Of a stretch of DNA of 64,000 nucleotides, positions 10,111 to 20,848 are shown piece after piece (position 1 is the first letter of the stretch; each line of letters opens with the position of its first letter). The translations under genes were made by a program, and so were the position numbers. The stretch is from Rhodoferax ferrireducens T118 (GTDB lineage Bacteria; Pseudomonadota; Gammaproteobacteria; Burkholderiales; Burkholderiaceae_C). The stretch is from contig NC_007908.1 in NCBI RefSeq assembly GCF_000013605.1, positions 1,922,001-1,986,000 on the forward strand, given 5' to 3'. Below the pieces are notes generated by a model that searched no databases, was not told the DNA's origin, and was given only the letters and a program-made list of their open reading frames with translations.

Positions 10111-10145
10111 GATTTGCTATTGAATTTATAGTTGCTTATGCAAGC
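10111..10145 (-). repeat. Partial, degenerate copy of the 57-bp repeat
   Basis: On the minus strand this reads GCATAAGCAACTATAAAT followed by TCAATAGCA. It resembles the 3' hairpin half of the interspersed repeat, at roughly 70% identity by eye. It covers the last codons and the stop of leuD and the leuD-leuB gap, in the opposite orientation to the full-length copies. Confidence 0.4.
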
Positions 10146-10786
10146 AGAGTGCGCGCGAGCCATGGTTTTTGTGCTAAACGCTGGGCTTCAAAGGCCTTGA
10201 TCTTGTCCGCCTGGCGCAAGGTCAGGCCAATGTCGTCAAAGCCGTTGAGCAGGCAGTATTTGCGAAACGCCTGCACCTCGAAAGGCAGTTCTTTTCCATC
10301 CGGCTTGATGATGACCTGGCGCTCCAGATCGATGGTCAGCGCATAGCCCGGGAAAGCTGCTGCCTCATCAAACAACTGGCTGACCTGGATTTCGCTCAGC
10401 ACAATCGGCAGCAAGCCGTTTTTGAAGCTGTTGTTGAAAAAGATGTCGGCGTAACTCGGCGCAATGATGGCGCGAAAACCGTATTGATCAAGCGCCCACG
10501 GGGCGTGTTCCCGCGATGAGCCGCAGCCAAAGTTCTTGCGCGCCAGCAGAATGGACGCGCCTTGGTAGCGGGGCTGATTCAGCACAAAGTCCGGGTTGGG
10601 CTTGCGACTCTTGGGGTCCTGGCCGGGAAAGCCCGCATCCAGGTAGCGCCACTCGTCGAACAGGTTTTGGCCAAACCCGGTCTTGCGGATGGACTTCAGG
10701 AATTGCTTGGGAATGATGGCGTCGGTATCGACGTTTTCGCGGTCCATCGGGGCGACCAAGCCCTTGAGCAGGGTAAATTTTTGCAT
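10136..10786 (-). CDS. leuD: 3-isopropylmalate dehydratase small subunit
   Basis: LeuD is the swivel-domain subunit that, with LeuC, isomerises 2- to 3-isopropylmalate. The 216-aa product contains [13 protein letters not shown] near the N-terminus and the conserved [15 protein letters not shown] loop. The C-terminal few codons (LARTLLA) appear to derive from a degenerate repeat that also supplies the TAA stop. Spacing to leuC is 23 bases. Confidence 0.96.
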   Translation of the reverse strand: MQKFTLLKGLVAPMDRENVDTDAIIPKQFLKSIRKTGFGQNLFDEWRYLDAGFPGQDPKSRKPNPDFVLNQPRYQGASILLARKNFGCGSSREHAPWALDQYGFRAIIAPSYADIFFNNSFKNGLLPIVLSEIQVSQLFDEAAAFPGYALTIDLERQVIIKPDGKELPFEVQAFRKYCLLNGFDDIGLTLRQADKIKAFEAQRLAQKPWLARTLLA

Positions 10787-10809
10787 GTTGGTTTCCTTGG
10801 CCTGTCCGT

Positions 10810-12282
10810 TCAGACAAACTTCCTGACGTCCACAAAATGGCCGTGAATGGCGGCAGCAGCGGCCATGGCGGGGCTGACCAGGTGCGTGCGTCCGCCGGCG
10901 CCCTGGCGGCCCTCAAAATTGCGGTTGCTGGTGGACGCGCAGCGCTCACCGGGCTCCAGCCGGTCGGCATTCATGGCCAGGCACATCGAGCAGCCTGGTT
11001 CGCGCCACTCGAAGCCGGCCGCCTTGAAAATCTCATGCAAGCCTTCGCGCTCCGCCTGTTCCTTGACCAGGCCTGAGCCCGGAACCACCATGGCCAGCTT
11101 GACATTTTTGGCGACTTTTTGCCCCAATTTTTTAACCAGTGCGGCGGCCTCACGGATGTCTTCAATCCGGCTGTTGGTGCAGGAACCGATAAACACCTTG
11201 TCCACATGCAGGTCGTCAAGGGCTTTGCCTGGCTCCAATCCCATGTAGACCAGTGCGCGTTCGATGGCGCCGCGTTTGTTGGCGTCTTTTTCTTTGTCGG
11301 GATCGGGCACACGGCCGTCAATGCCCAGCACCATCTCAGGCGAGGTTCCCCAGGTGACCTGAGGAATGATCTGGGCGGCGTCGAGTTCAACAATGGCGTC
11401 GAAGTGGGCGTCGGCGTCAGAGTGCAAGGTCTTCCAGTACGCCACCGCCTGGTCCCATTCGACGGCAGCGGCCGTGTCGTTGGCGGCGTTGTGCCCCGGC
11501 GCCAGCGGCCGGCCCTTGACGTACTCGATGGTTTTTTCGTCCACTGCCACCAAGCCGGCACGCGCACCGGCTTCAATGGCCATATTACACACGGTCATGC
11601 GGCCTTCCATGCTCAAGGCACGAATGGCGGAGCCGCCAAATTCAATGGTGTAGCCGGTGCCGCCTGCGGTACCGATTTTGCCGATGATGGCCAGCACAAT
11701 ATCTTTGCCACTGCAGCCTCGCTGCAAGGTGCCATCGACCCGAATCAGCATGTTTTTTGCTTTTTTGGCCAGCAGGGTTTGCGTCGCCATGACGTGCTCG
11801 ACCTCACTGGTGCCGATGCCATGGGCCAATGCGCCAAAGGCGCCGTGAGTGGACGTGTGCGAGTCACCACAAACGACCGTCATGCCTGGCAATGTGGCGC
11901 CATTCTCTGGCCCGATGACGTGGACGATGCCCTGGCGTTTTGACATGAACGGAAAATAGGCGGCCGCGCCGAATTCCTGCATATTGCTGTCCAGCGTCAC
12001 GACCTGCTCTTTGCTGGTGGGGTCCGTGATGCCGTCATAGCCCAAGTCCCAGCCGGTGGTCGGCGTGTTGTGATCGGCCGTGGCTACGATAGAACTGACG
12101 CGCCACACCTTGCGGCCCGCCTGGCGCAGGCCTTCAAAGGCTTGTGGACTTGTGACCTCGTGCACCAGATGGCGGTCTATATACAAGATGGCCGTGCCGT
12201 CTTCTTCCGTATGGACAACATGTTCGTCCCAGAGTTTGTCGTACAGCGTGCGTCCGTGCGTTTCAATTTTTGTGCGGTCCAT
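10810..12282 (-). CDS. leuC: 3-isopropylmalate dehydratase large subunit
   Basis: LeuC is the aconitase-family [4Fe-4S] subunit of isopropylmalate isomerase. The 490-aa product has [20 protein letters not shown], the cluster cysteines in [17 protein letters not shown] and [11 protein letters not shown], and [10 protein letters not shown] near the C-terminus. An in-frame start 6 codons upstream exists, but ATG at 12282 (MDRTKIE) is chosen because AAGGA lies 8 bases before it. It is the first gene of leuCDB. Confidence 0.96.
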   Translation of the reverse strand: MDRTKIETHGRTLYDKLWDEHVVHTEEDGTAILYIDRHLVHEVTSPQAFEGLRQAGRKVWRVSSIVATADHNTPTTGWDLGYDGITDPTSKEQVVTLDSNMQEFGAAAYFPFMSKRQGIVHVIGPENGATLPGMTVVCGDSHTSTHGAFGALAHGIGTSEVEHVMATQTLLAKKAKNMLIRVDGTLQRGCSGKDIVLAIIGKIGTAGGTGYTIEFGGSAIRALSMEGRMTVCNMAIEAGARAGLVAVDEKTIEYVKGRPLAPGHNAANDTAAAVEWDQAVAYWKTLHSDADAHFDAIVELDAAQIIPQVTWGTSPEMVLGIDGRVPDPDKEKDANKRGAIERALVYMGLEPGKALDDLHVDKVFIGSCTNSRIEDIREAAALVKKLGQKVAKNVKLAMVVPGSGLVKEQAEREGLHEIFKAAGFEWREPGCSMCLAMNADRLEPGERCASTSNRNFEGRQGAGGRTHLVSPAMAAAAAIHGHFVDVRKFV

Positions 12283-12348
12283 CGGCTTTTTCCTTAGCAA
12301 TCAACAATTTTAAACGGCGCGGTAAAACCATTGCGCCTGACAGCAAAA

Positions 12349-12377
12349 CGCCCGCCGGTGTTGCCATCCGGCGGGCG
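12349..12377 (-). terminator. Rho-independent terminator of gltA
   Basis: CGCCCGCCGG and CCGGCGGGCG form a perfect 10-bp GC stem with a 9-base loop. On the minus strand the stem is followed directly by TTTTG. It lies 18 bases after the gltA stop and ends the sdh-gltA transcript before leuC. Confidence 0.85.
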
Positions 12378-12394
12378 CTTCAGATGACAGGGTT

Positions 12395-13705
<1,311 letters not shown>

Positions 13706-13708
13706 CTT

Positions 13709-14032
13709 TTACCTTTCAAGGGGTTTTTTCAACATACACAAAACTTCACGCACATCATCACGATCCAGGTCCACACTGACTTGCGCGCCAGCGATAACTT
13801 GCGCCAGCGATTTGCGCTCCAAATGCAGATCCAGAAGATCCTTGTCGCTCAGTTCCATCAAGGCGCTTAAACCCTGTCCTTGTCCAACCGTCAGGTTCGA
13901 TTCAAAACGCCGAAAAAACCGCTCGATAAAAATGTCGTTTTCAAGCAGACCACGGCGACAACGCCATTTCAGTTTGCTCAGAGCCCGTTCATCGATTAGT
14001 TCTTTATCTGGTGCCATCGCGCTAGTTTCCAT
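13709..14032 (-). CDS. sdhE: Succinate dehydrogenase assembly factor SdhE
   Basis: SdhE proteins promote covalent attachment of FAD to SdhA. The 107-aa product has the family signature RGxxE (R27-G28-L-L-E31 in CRRGLLENDI) and a helical bundle. It is somewhat longer than the roughly 90 aa usual in enterobacteria because of an N-terminal extension; M6 is an alternative start. It sits between sdhB (6 bases) and gltA (3 bases), which fits the assignment. Confidence 0.92.
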   Translation of the reverse strand: METSAMAPDKELIDERALSKLKWRCRRGLLENDIFIERFFRRFESNLTVGQGQGLSALMELSDKDLLDLHLERKSLAQVIAGAQVSVDLDRDDVREVLCMLKKPLER

Positions 14033-14038
14033 GCCAGG

Positions 14039-14743
14039 TCAAAGCGCGCGACGAACCATCATTTCCTTGATCTTGCCAATTGCCCTGGTCGGATTAAGGC
14101 TCTTCGGGCAAACATCGACGCAGTTCATGATGCTGGTGCAGCGGAACAGGCGATAGGGGTCTTCGAGGTTATCGAGCCGCTCACTCGTGGCCTCATCGCG
14201 ACTGTCCGAGAGGAATCGGTAGGCTTGCAGCAAACCGGCCGGGCCGACAAATTTGTCCGGGTTCCACCAGAAAACTGGGCAACTGGTGGTACAGCTTGCG
14301 CACAAAATGCACTCATACAAGCCATTGAGTTCATCTCGCTCCTCGGGACTTTGCAGACGCTCTTTTTCTGGCGGCCGGGTCTCATTGATCAAATAGGGCT
14401 TGATCGAGTGGTACTGCTTGAAGAACAGCGTCATGTCGACAATCAGGTCACGCACCACGGGCAGGCCTGGTAACGGCTTAAGAACAATTTTGTCGGGCAA
14501 AGTCAACATATTGACCAGGCAAGCCAAACCGTTCTTGCCGTTGATGTTCATCGCGTCCGAGCCGCAAATGCCTTCGCGGCATGAACGCCGGTAAGAAATG
14601 GTGGGGTCCGTTGCTTTGAGTTTAGTCAAAACGTCAAGCAACATGCGTTCGCTGCCATCAAGCTCGACCTCGATGGTCTGCATATAGGGCTTGGCATCGG
14701 TGTCAGGGTTATAGCGGTAAATTTGTATAGTACGTTTAGCCAT
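14039..14743 (-). CDS. sdhB: Succinate dehydrogenase iron-sulfur subunit
   Basis: SdhB passes electrons from FAD to ubiquinone in complex II. The 234-aa protein has the three cluster regions in order. The [2Fe-2S] ferredoxin part has C55, C60 and C75 with D63 as in E. coli; the [4Fe-4S] motif is CILCASCTTSCP; the [3Fe-4S] motif is CTSIMNCVDVCPKSLNP. Peripheral on the cytoplasmic face, downstream of sdhA by 54 bases. Confidence 0.98.
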   Translation of the reverse strand: MAKRTIQIYRYNPDTDAKPYMQTIEVELDGSERMLLDVLTKLKATDPTISYRRSCREGICGSDAMNINGKNGLACLVNMLTLPDKIVLKPLPGLPVVRDLIVDMTLFFKQYHSIKPYLINETRPPEKERLQSPEERDELNGLYECILCASCTTSCPVFWWNPDKFVGPAGLLQAYRFLSDSRDEATSERLDNLEDPYRLFRCTSIMNCVDVCPKSLNPTRAIGKIKEMMVRRAL

Positions 14744-14797
14744 GATTTGCTTTCTTGTTCAGTTGGAGGCAGCGCTTGTGGTCTGTACTGCAAGTTA

Positions 14798-16603
14798 TCA
14801 AAAGGTTCGGATCTTGGGCGGTACGGAGGCAACAGTCAGGGGTTTGAGGTTGACTGGCTTGTAGCTCAGACTGTTGGTGGCTTTGTCCCACAATGTGTGT
14901 TTGAGCCAATTGACATCGTCTCGTCCCAATGGACAGGTGGCGTCGTCAGCGGGACGGTCGTAATCCATCACGCTGTGAGCACCACGGCATTCATGCCGTG
15001 CCGCTGCCGACACCATGGTTGACTGAGCCACTTCAATCATGTTTTCCACTTCGAGTGCCTCGATGCGCTCAGTGTTGAAGATTTGCGACTTGTCGGTCAG
15101 CTTGATATCGGTGACGCGTTGGCGCAATTGGGCAATCTTGACGACGCCTTCGTCCATGCTCGCCTGGGTACGGAACACGCTGGCGTGCTGCTGCATGATG
15201 TCGCGCATGTCGCCAGCGACAACCTGCGCGTATTCTCCTGTCGTGGCCGTGTTGAGCCGGTCAAGGCGTTCGATGGAAATATCCGCGGCATTGGCCGGTA
15301 TCGGCTTGTGTTCCGTGTTCTTGTTGTTGAAATCGATGATGTGCAGGCCTGCAGCACGGCCAAAAACCACGATGTCAAGCAAGGAGTTGGTGCCTAGTCG
15401 ATTTGCGCCGTGCACGCTGACACAGGCACATTCGCCCACAGCGTACAGACCGTTGACGACTACCTGCGCCCCACTGCTGCTGGGCACAACGACCTGACCG
15501 CTGATATTGCTGGGAATGCCGCCCATCTGGTAATGGTTGGTCGGAATCACCGGGATCGGCTCTTTGGTGATGTCGACATTGGCAAAGTTGTGGCCGATTT
15601 CAAACACGCTGGGCAAGCGCAGCGCGATCGTCTCGGCACCCAGGTGCGTCATGTCCAGGTTGATGTAGTTCTTGTTCGGGCCGCAACCGCGTCCTTCCTT
15701 GATTTCCTGGTCCATGCAGCGCGACACAAAGTCGCGGGGCGCCAAGTCCTTCATGGTGGGTGCATAACGCTCCATGAAGCGCTCTCCATTGCTGTTGCGC
15801 AGAATCGCGCCTTCACCACGACAGCCTTCGGTGAGCAGGACGCCTGCGCCAGCCACGCCCGTGGGGTGAAACTGCCAGAACTCCATGTCTTGCAAAGGAA
15901 TGCCGGCGCGAGCCGCCATCCCCAGCCCATCACCCGTATTGATGTAGGCGTTGGTCGATGCGGCAAAAATCCGACCGGCGCCACCTGACGCTATCATGAC
16001 CGTCTTCGCCTGCAAAATGTAGACTTCACCGGTTTCCATCTCGAGTGCCGTGACGCCAACGACATCGCCATCGGCGTCGCGAATCAGATCCAGCGCCATC
16101 CACTCGACAAAGAAATTGGTTCGCGCCTTGACGTTTTGCTGATACAGCGTGTGCAGCATGGCATGACCTGTGCGGTCCGCCGCTGCGCAGGCGCGCCCAA
16201 CTGGTTTTTCGCCATAGTTGCTGGAATGCCCCCCAAAAGGACGCTGGTAAATGGTGCCATCAGGATTGCGGTCAAACGGCATGCCGAAGTGTTCGAGTTC
16301 GTAAACCACTTTGGGCGCCTCGCGGCACATGAACTCAATCGCATCTTGGTCGCCCAACCAGTCCGACCCCTTGATGGTGTCGTAAAAGTGATAATGCCAG
16401 TTATCCTCGGCCATGTTGCCTAGGGCGGCGCCGATGCCGCCCTGTGCTGCAACGGTGTGAGATCGTGTCGGGAATACCTTGGACAGCACCGCGACGTTCA
16501 GGCCGGCATTGGCCAGTTGAAGCGAGGCGCTCATGCCAGCGCCGCCAGCACCGACGATAACGACGTCAAATTTGCGCTTGGTAATTTTGGAAGTAGCAGT
16601 CAT
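14798..16603 (-). CDS. sdhA: Succinate dehydrogenase flavoprotein subunit
   Basis: SdhA oxidises succinate to fumarate. The 601-aa product begins with the FAD-binding VVIVGAGGAGMSASLQLA and has the covalent-FAD histidine at H49 (RSHTVAAQGGIGAALGN). It carries the substrate-site segment FHPTGVAGAGVLLTEGCRGE and the C-terminal RHECRGAHSVMDY. Its partners sdhC, sdhD and sdhB flank it on the same strand. Confidence 0.98.
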   Translation of the reverse strand: MTATSKITKRKFDVVIVGAGGAGMSASLQLANAGLNVAVLSKVFPTRSHTVAAQGGIGAALGNMAEDNWHYHFYDTIKGSDWLGDQDAIEFMCREAPKVVYELEHFGMPFDRNPDGTIYQRPFGGHSSNYGEKPVGRACAAADRTGHAMLHTLYQQNVKARTNFFVEWMALDLIRDADGDVVGVTALEMETGEVYILQAKTVMIASGGAGRIFAASTNAYINTGDGLGMAARAGIPLQDMEFWQFHPTGVAGAGVLLTEGCRGEGAILRNSNGERFMERYAPTMKDLAPRDFVSRCMDQEIKEGRGCGPNKNYINLDMTHLGAETIALRLPSVFEIGHNFANVDITKEPIPVIPTNHYQMGGIPSNISGQVVVPSSSGAQVVVNGLYAVGECACVSVHGANRLGTNSLLDIVVFGRAAGLHIIDFNNKNTEHKPIPANAADISIERLDRLNTATTGEYAQVVAGDMRDIMQQHASVFRTQASMDEGVVKIAQLRQRVTDIKLTDKSQIFNTERIEALEVENMIEVAQSTMVSAAARHECRGAHSVMDYDRPADDATCPLGRDDVNWLKHTLWDKATNSLSYKPVNLKPLTVASVPPKIRTF

Positions 16604-16695
16604 GATTTATATTGAGTCTCGGTTTTTGGATGCAACAAGCCACAGCTTGCAGGCCATTTTTACGAACACACGGGGACGAATTTTTTGAACGTTTC

Positions 16696-17061
16696 TTACA
16701 GGCGCCACAAGACTTGAATGCCCCAGCCTGCGCAGCTGACCAGCCAGACGATGGCAAATACGTCCAGGACAAAGCGAACGCCATAGGGATGGACGTAGTC
16801 CTGGAAGATGTTACGCATGCCAACCCACACGTGGTAGAGCAGGGAGAGGATGACGGTAAAGGTCAAAGCCTTCATCCATTGCGGTGAAAAAATACCGGCC
16901 CATTGGGCATAGCCGATAGGGCCCTTGGTAAATATAAGCTCGGCCAGAACCAGCACGGTAAACAGCGCCATCAGGACAGCGGTCACACGTTGGGAAAGCC
17001 AGTCGCGCATACCGTAGTGAGCTCCGACAACAAGGCGATGAGGACCAAAATTAACAGACAT
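16696..17061 (-). CDS. sdhD: Succinate dehydrogenase membrane anchor subunit
   Basis: A 121-aa inner-membrane subunit with three hydrophobic helices that helps form the quinone site and bind heme b of complex II. The motif HVWVGMRNIFQDYV carries the expected His and the terminal Asp-Tyr typical of SdhD. The frame opens 16 codons earlier, but MSVNFGPHRLVVGAHYG at 17061 matches the family N-terminus. It lies about 50 bases after sdhC. Confidence 0.95.
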   Translation of the reverse strand: MSVNFGPHRLVVGAHYGMRDWLSQRVTAVLMALFTVLVLAELIFTKGPIGYAQWAGIFSPQWMKALTFTVILSLLYHVWVGMRNIFQDYVHPYGVRFVLDVFAIVWLVSCAGWGIQVLWRL

Positions 17062-17112
17062 GATTAGTTTCCTGGTTGTTTGGGGCAGCGCCGACGGGCT
17101 GACCCACAAAAT

Positions 17113-17556
17113 TTAATAAAGGCCGAAAAGCTTGGCGCCAAGAATGACCGTCAGGCCCAGGGTGACAGCCATGACGAAGGCGGCTGACGATTTGCCGAAT
17201 TCCTTGGTGGTGGCTTCGTGATGGGTATCCATCCACAGATGGCGAATACCGGCAAGGAAGTGGTGCAGGTAAGCCCAGATCAGCCCCAGGGCGACCAGCT
17301 TCCAGATGAAACCGGGCAAGCCCAGCATGCCAACATTGAAGGCGGACGTGAATTTGTCAAATGAGATTTCAGACGAAATCGAGTTGTCAAACATCCAGAT
17401 GACGAAAGGCATCAAGAAGAACATGATGGCACCGCTAACGCGGTGCATTCCCGACACAATAGACGCGAGTGGCCATCGGTAACTGATGAGATCGCTGCCG
17501 CCAATGTTGTAGAACTCGGGACGTTTTTTTGCTGTGCTTGTCGCTGATTCAGACAT
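17113..17556 (-). CDS. sdhC: Succinate dehydrogenase cytochrome b556 subunit
   Basis: A 147-aa three-helix subunit that anchors SdhAB and binds heme b. Visible marks are RPEFYNI near the N-terminus, the SGMHRVSGAIMFF motif, and HHFLAGIRHLWMD with the heme-ligand His. It is the first gene of sdhCDAB-sdhE-gltA, so the promoter should lie in the 205 bases upstream. Confidence 0.96.
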   Translation of the reverse strand: MSESATSTAKKRPEFYNIGGSDLISYRWPLASIVSGMHRVSGAIMFFLMPFVIWMFDNSISSEISFDKFTSAFNVGMLGLPGFIWKLVALGLIWAYLHHFLAGIRHLWMDTHHEATTKEFGKSSAAFVMAVTLGLTVILGAKLFGLY

Positions 17557-17761
17557 ACTTTGCTTTCTATGTTTTGGGTAACTGCTTTGTAACCGGTCTC
17601 GGCAGCTGCAAACATTCTATTGCAATGTTGAGGGTATACCCGCCCAAGCTGGCGACAGCTTGATCTGCAACAAAAGATGTGCTCACGATCCGTGCTTATT
17701 CATTGTTGTGATGGTCAGTCGTCCGATGGCGTGCGCCATGAAAAGTGTCGAAATTCATGGC
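17557..17761. promoter_or_regulatory. sdhC upstream region with short palindromes
   Basis: The gap between sdhC and the GntR gene holds a perfect 10-bp palindrome GGGTATACCC (17632-17641) and an inverted pair AACATT/AATGTT (17611-17616 / 17624-17629). The sdh promoter must be here, but I cannot assign -35 and -10 boxes with confidence. Confidence 0.35.
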
Positions 17762-18544
17762 TCATCCCAGGGTGTTGTGATAGTGATGCGTGTCAGTGCG
17801 GTAGTAGCCCCGGCGCAGCTCCATGGGTTCGTCCTGATAGGTGTAGGCAATCCGCTCCACACTCAACAAGGGCGTGCCGCGCTCTACCTTTAATAGCTTT
17901 TCACGACCTTCTGACGCTGGCTCGGCGCGAATTTTTTCTTCAGCACGCACCATGCGAACATTGAATTCTGTCTCGAACAACACGTACATCGGACCCTGGT
18001 AGTTGGCCAGTCGTTCAGCGGTCAGGCCTTTGAACGGAACGGCGGGTAGCCAGATATCTTCCAGAATGGTCGGCGTGCCGGCAAAGCTCAACACGCGGCG
18101 CGCCTGCAGCACCGGATCGCCCGTACGCAGTGCCAGGGCCCGAGCGATATCGGCGCTGGCGCGGGTGCGGCGACACGCGATGATGTCTCGTTGGGCCGGG
18201 CCTTCGCTGCCCGGTGGGCCGCTGTCGGGGACGAGTTTCAAGAACCGAAATTGCACTTGTTGCTCTGCATGGGTGGCCACAAAAGTACCCTTGCCTTGAC
18301 GCCGTAGCAGCAGATTCTCTGCCGCCAGTTCATCAATGGCTTTGCGCACCGTGCCTTGGCTGACCCGAAAGCGTAGCGCCAGTTCCATTTCACTGGGAAT
18401 CGCTTCGCCGGGTTTCCATTCGCCCGAGCGCAGGCTGTTCAGGATCAGGCTTTTGATCTGTTGGTACAGCGGGCTGAACGCCGGCGCGAGGGGCGCGGAA
18501 ACAGCCCCCATGCTGCCAGCCAATGGAGAGGATGTGAGTTGCAT
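17762..18544 (-). CDS. GntR/HutC-family transcriptional regulator
   Basis: A 260-aa regulator with an N-terminal winged helix (PLYQQIKSLILNSLRSGEWKP through VSQGTVRKAIDELAAENLL, about residues 27-85) and a C-terminal UTRA ligand-binding domain ending in YRTDTHHYHNTLG. UTRA domains usually bind a metabolite that releases the protein from DNA. It lies between the sdh operon and the divergent mdh gene and next to a strong four-half-site repeat, so it probably controls itself and TCA-cycle genes; the effector is unknown. The start at MQLTSS (18544) is preferred to one 4 codons upstream. Confidence 0.9.
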   Translation of the reverse strand: MQLTSSPLAGSMGAVSAPLAPAFSPLYQQIKSLILNSLRSGEWKPGEAIPSEMELALRFRVSQGTVRKAIDELAAENLLLRRQGKGTFVATHAEQQVQFRFLKLVPDSGPPGSEGPAQRDIIACRRTRASADIARALALRTGDPVLQARRVLSFAGTPTILEDIWLPAVPFKGLTAERLANYQGPMYVLFETEFNVRMVRAEEKIRAEPASEGREKLLKVERGTPLLSVERIAYTYQDEPMELRRGYYRTDTHHYHNTLG

Positions 18545-18555
18545 ATTGCAACACA

Positions 18556-18579
18556 TCTTATCTTATATAAGACATAAGA
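18556..18579. promoter_or_regulatory. Probable operator of the GntR regulator (four half-sites)
   Basis: TCTTAT occurs at 18556-18561 and 18561-18566, and its reverse complement ATAAGA at 18567-18572 and 18574-18579. The central 12 bases TCTTATATAAGA are a perfect palindrome. The site starts about 12 bases upstream of the gntR start and lies before the proposed mdh promoter, where a dimeric regulator could block or shape transcription in both directions. Confidence 0.65.
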
Positions 18580-18584
18580 CAAAA

Positions 18585-18614
18585 TTGACGACTCAGGGTT
18601 TTCCAGAGTAAACT
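18585..18614 (+). promoter_or_regulatory. Candidate sigma-70 promoter of mdh
   Basis: TTGACG at 18585-18590 and TAAACT at 18609-18614 with an 18-base spacer, about 80 bases upstream of the mdh start and directly after the operator-like repeat. Confidence 0.45.
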
Positions 18615-18691
18615 TGCTGTCATTCTGAGGGGCTCATGCAACCCGTTTGAGCAGCCACCAGGTCCCGTTTCACAACACTGGAGTTCTCACT

Positions 18692-19678
<987 letters not shown>

Positions 19679-19783
19679 GAAAGTCTGCCGTCCCGGCGTT
19701 GGACCGTGATCCATGGCGGTGAGGCCCCGGTCGGGCTTTCGCAGCAACGGTTGCGAATCAAGCCCGGCACGGCAAGCGTTTCA

Positions 19784-20848
19784 ATGCAACATCCCCGCGA
19801 CATCCTCCACGGTGCCCAAGCCGTCACACTCTTGCCGGTGTGCGACCATTACTGCGGGGTCGAGGCGCTGATGATCAAGAGCCTGGCTTTGCAGGCTGAA
19901 ATGTCTGCGGAGTTTGGCTCTTGTGTTTTTGATGTCACGCTCGATTGCGAGGACGGCGCGGCAACTGGCGATGAAAAAAAACATGCCAATCTTGTTGCTG
20001 CCCTCGTCAATCAAGCGTTGTCAGCTACTAAAAATATAGTGAGTGACAAGCTCCAGCGGGTTGCCGCACGGGTCCATCCGGTCGGACACCCGGCGTTTGA
20101 ACAGGATGTGGACATCATTGTCGGTGGCGCGGCAGCAGGCTTGTGTCACTTGATGATTCCCAAGGTGGAGACGCGCGCTGACGTCGATCGGGCCGTGCAA
20201 CGGGTGGATCAGGCAGCGGCACAATCCGGGCGAACCGTCCCGCTCCCTTTGCATGTATTGCTTGAGTCGCCTGCCGCGGTGCAGCACGCCTTCGAGATTG
20301 CGGCGCACCCGCGGGTTCAGTCACTCAGTTTTGGCTTGATGGACTTTGTGTCAAGCCACGGCGGCGCGATTCCTGCCAGTGCGATGGGCGTCGATGCCGA
20401 CCCGGGTCGGCACAGCCTGGATCAGTTTACCCATCCGCTGGTACGACGGGCCAAGCTGGAAATCAGCGCCGCCTGCCATGCGCACGGCAAGGTGCCGTCG
20501 CACTGTGTGGTGACCGAGTTTAAAGACGGAGCGCTGCTGCAGTCGGCTGCCAGGCAAGCGGCGCGTGCTTTCGGCTTCACCCGCATGTGGAGTATTCATC
20601 CGGCGCAAATCCGGCCTATCCTGCAGGCTTTTGCACCGGAGGCGCAAGAGATTGAACTGGCTGCGAATATCATGCAGGCGGGCGGTCAGGCTGATTGGGC
20701 GCCGATCTCTTATGGCGGTAAATTGCACGACCGTGCCAGCTACCGTTATTTTTGGCAAGTGCTGCAGCGGGCCCACCAAACCGGCTGTCGTCTCCCGGCA
20801 GCAACTGATGTTTATTTTTCAGATTTTGTTTCGACGCCATGCCATTAA
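19784..20848 (+). CDS. HpcH/HpaI aldolase / CitE-like CoA-ester lyase
   Basis: A 354-aa TIM-barrel protein of the CitE/malyl-CoA lyase superfamily. It has PVCDHYCGVEALMIKSLALQ near the start, the acidic metal-ligand segment FDVTLDCEDGAATGDEKK, VAARVHPVGHPAFEQDV with the phosphate-binding Arg, MIPKVETRADVDRAV and LLESPAAVQHAFEIA. The family cleaves or forms C-C bonds next to a CoA thioester; the exact substrate cannot be read from sequence. Its place between mdh and acnB suggests a TCA- or methylcitrate-related role. The frame is open another 26 codons; MQHPRD at 19784 fits homologues best. Residues near ALSATKNIVSD may come from a degenerate repeat. Confidence 0.85.
   Translation: MQHPRDILHGAQAVTLLPVCDHYCGVEALMIKSLALQAEMSAEFGSCVFDVTLDCEDGAATGDEKKHANLVAALVNQALSATKNIVSDKLQRVAARVHPVGHPAFEQDVDIIVGGAAAGLCHLMIPKVETRADVDRAVQRVDQAAAQSGRTVPLPLHVLLESPAAVQHAFEIAAHPRVQSLSFGLMDFVSSHGGAIPASAMGVDADPGRHSLDQFTHPLVRRAKLEISAACHAHGKVPSHCVVTEFKDGALLQSAARQAARAFGFTRMWSIHPAQIRPILQAFAPEAQEIELAANIMQAGGQADWAPISYGGKLHDRASYRYFWQVLQRAHQTGCRLPAATDVYFSDFVSTPCH

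Noticed and set aside
17632..17641. GGGTATACCC palindrome as a site for the malonate-type regulator
   Set aside because: It shares only GTATAC with the operator near 56454 and lies far away beside sdhC; too short to assign.
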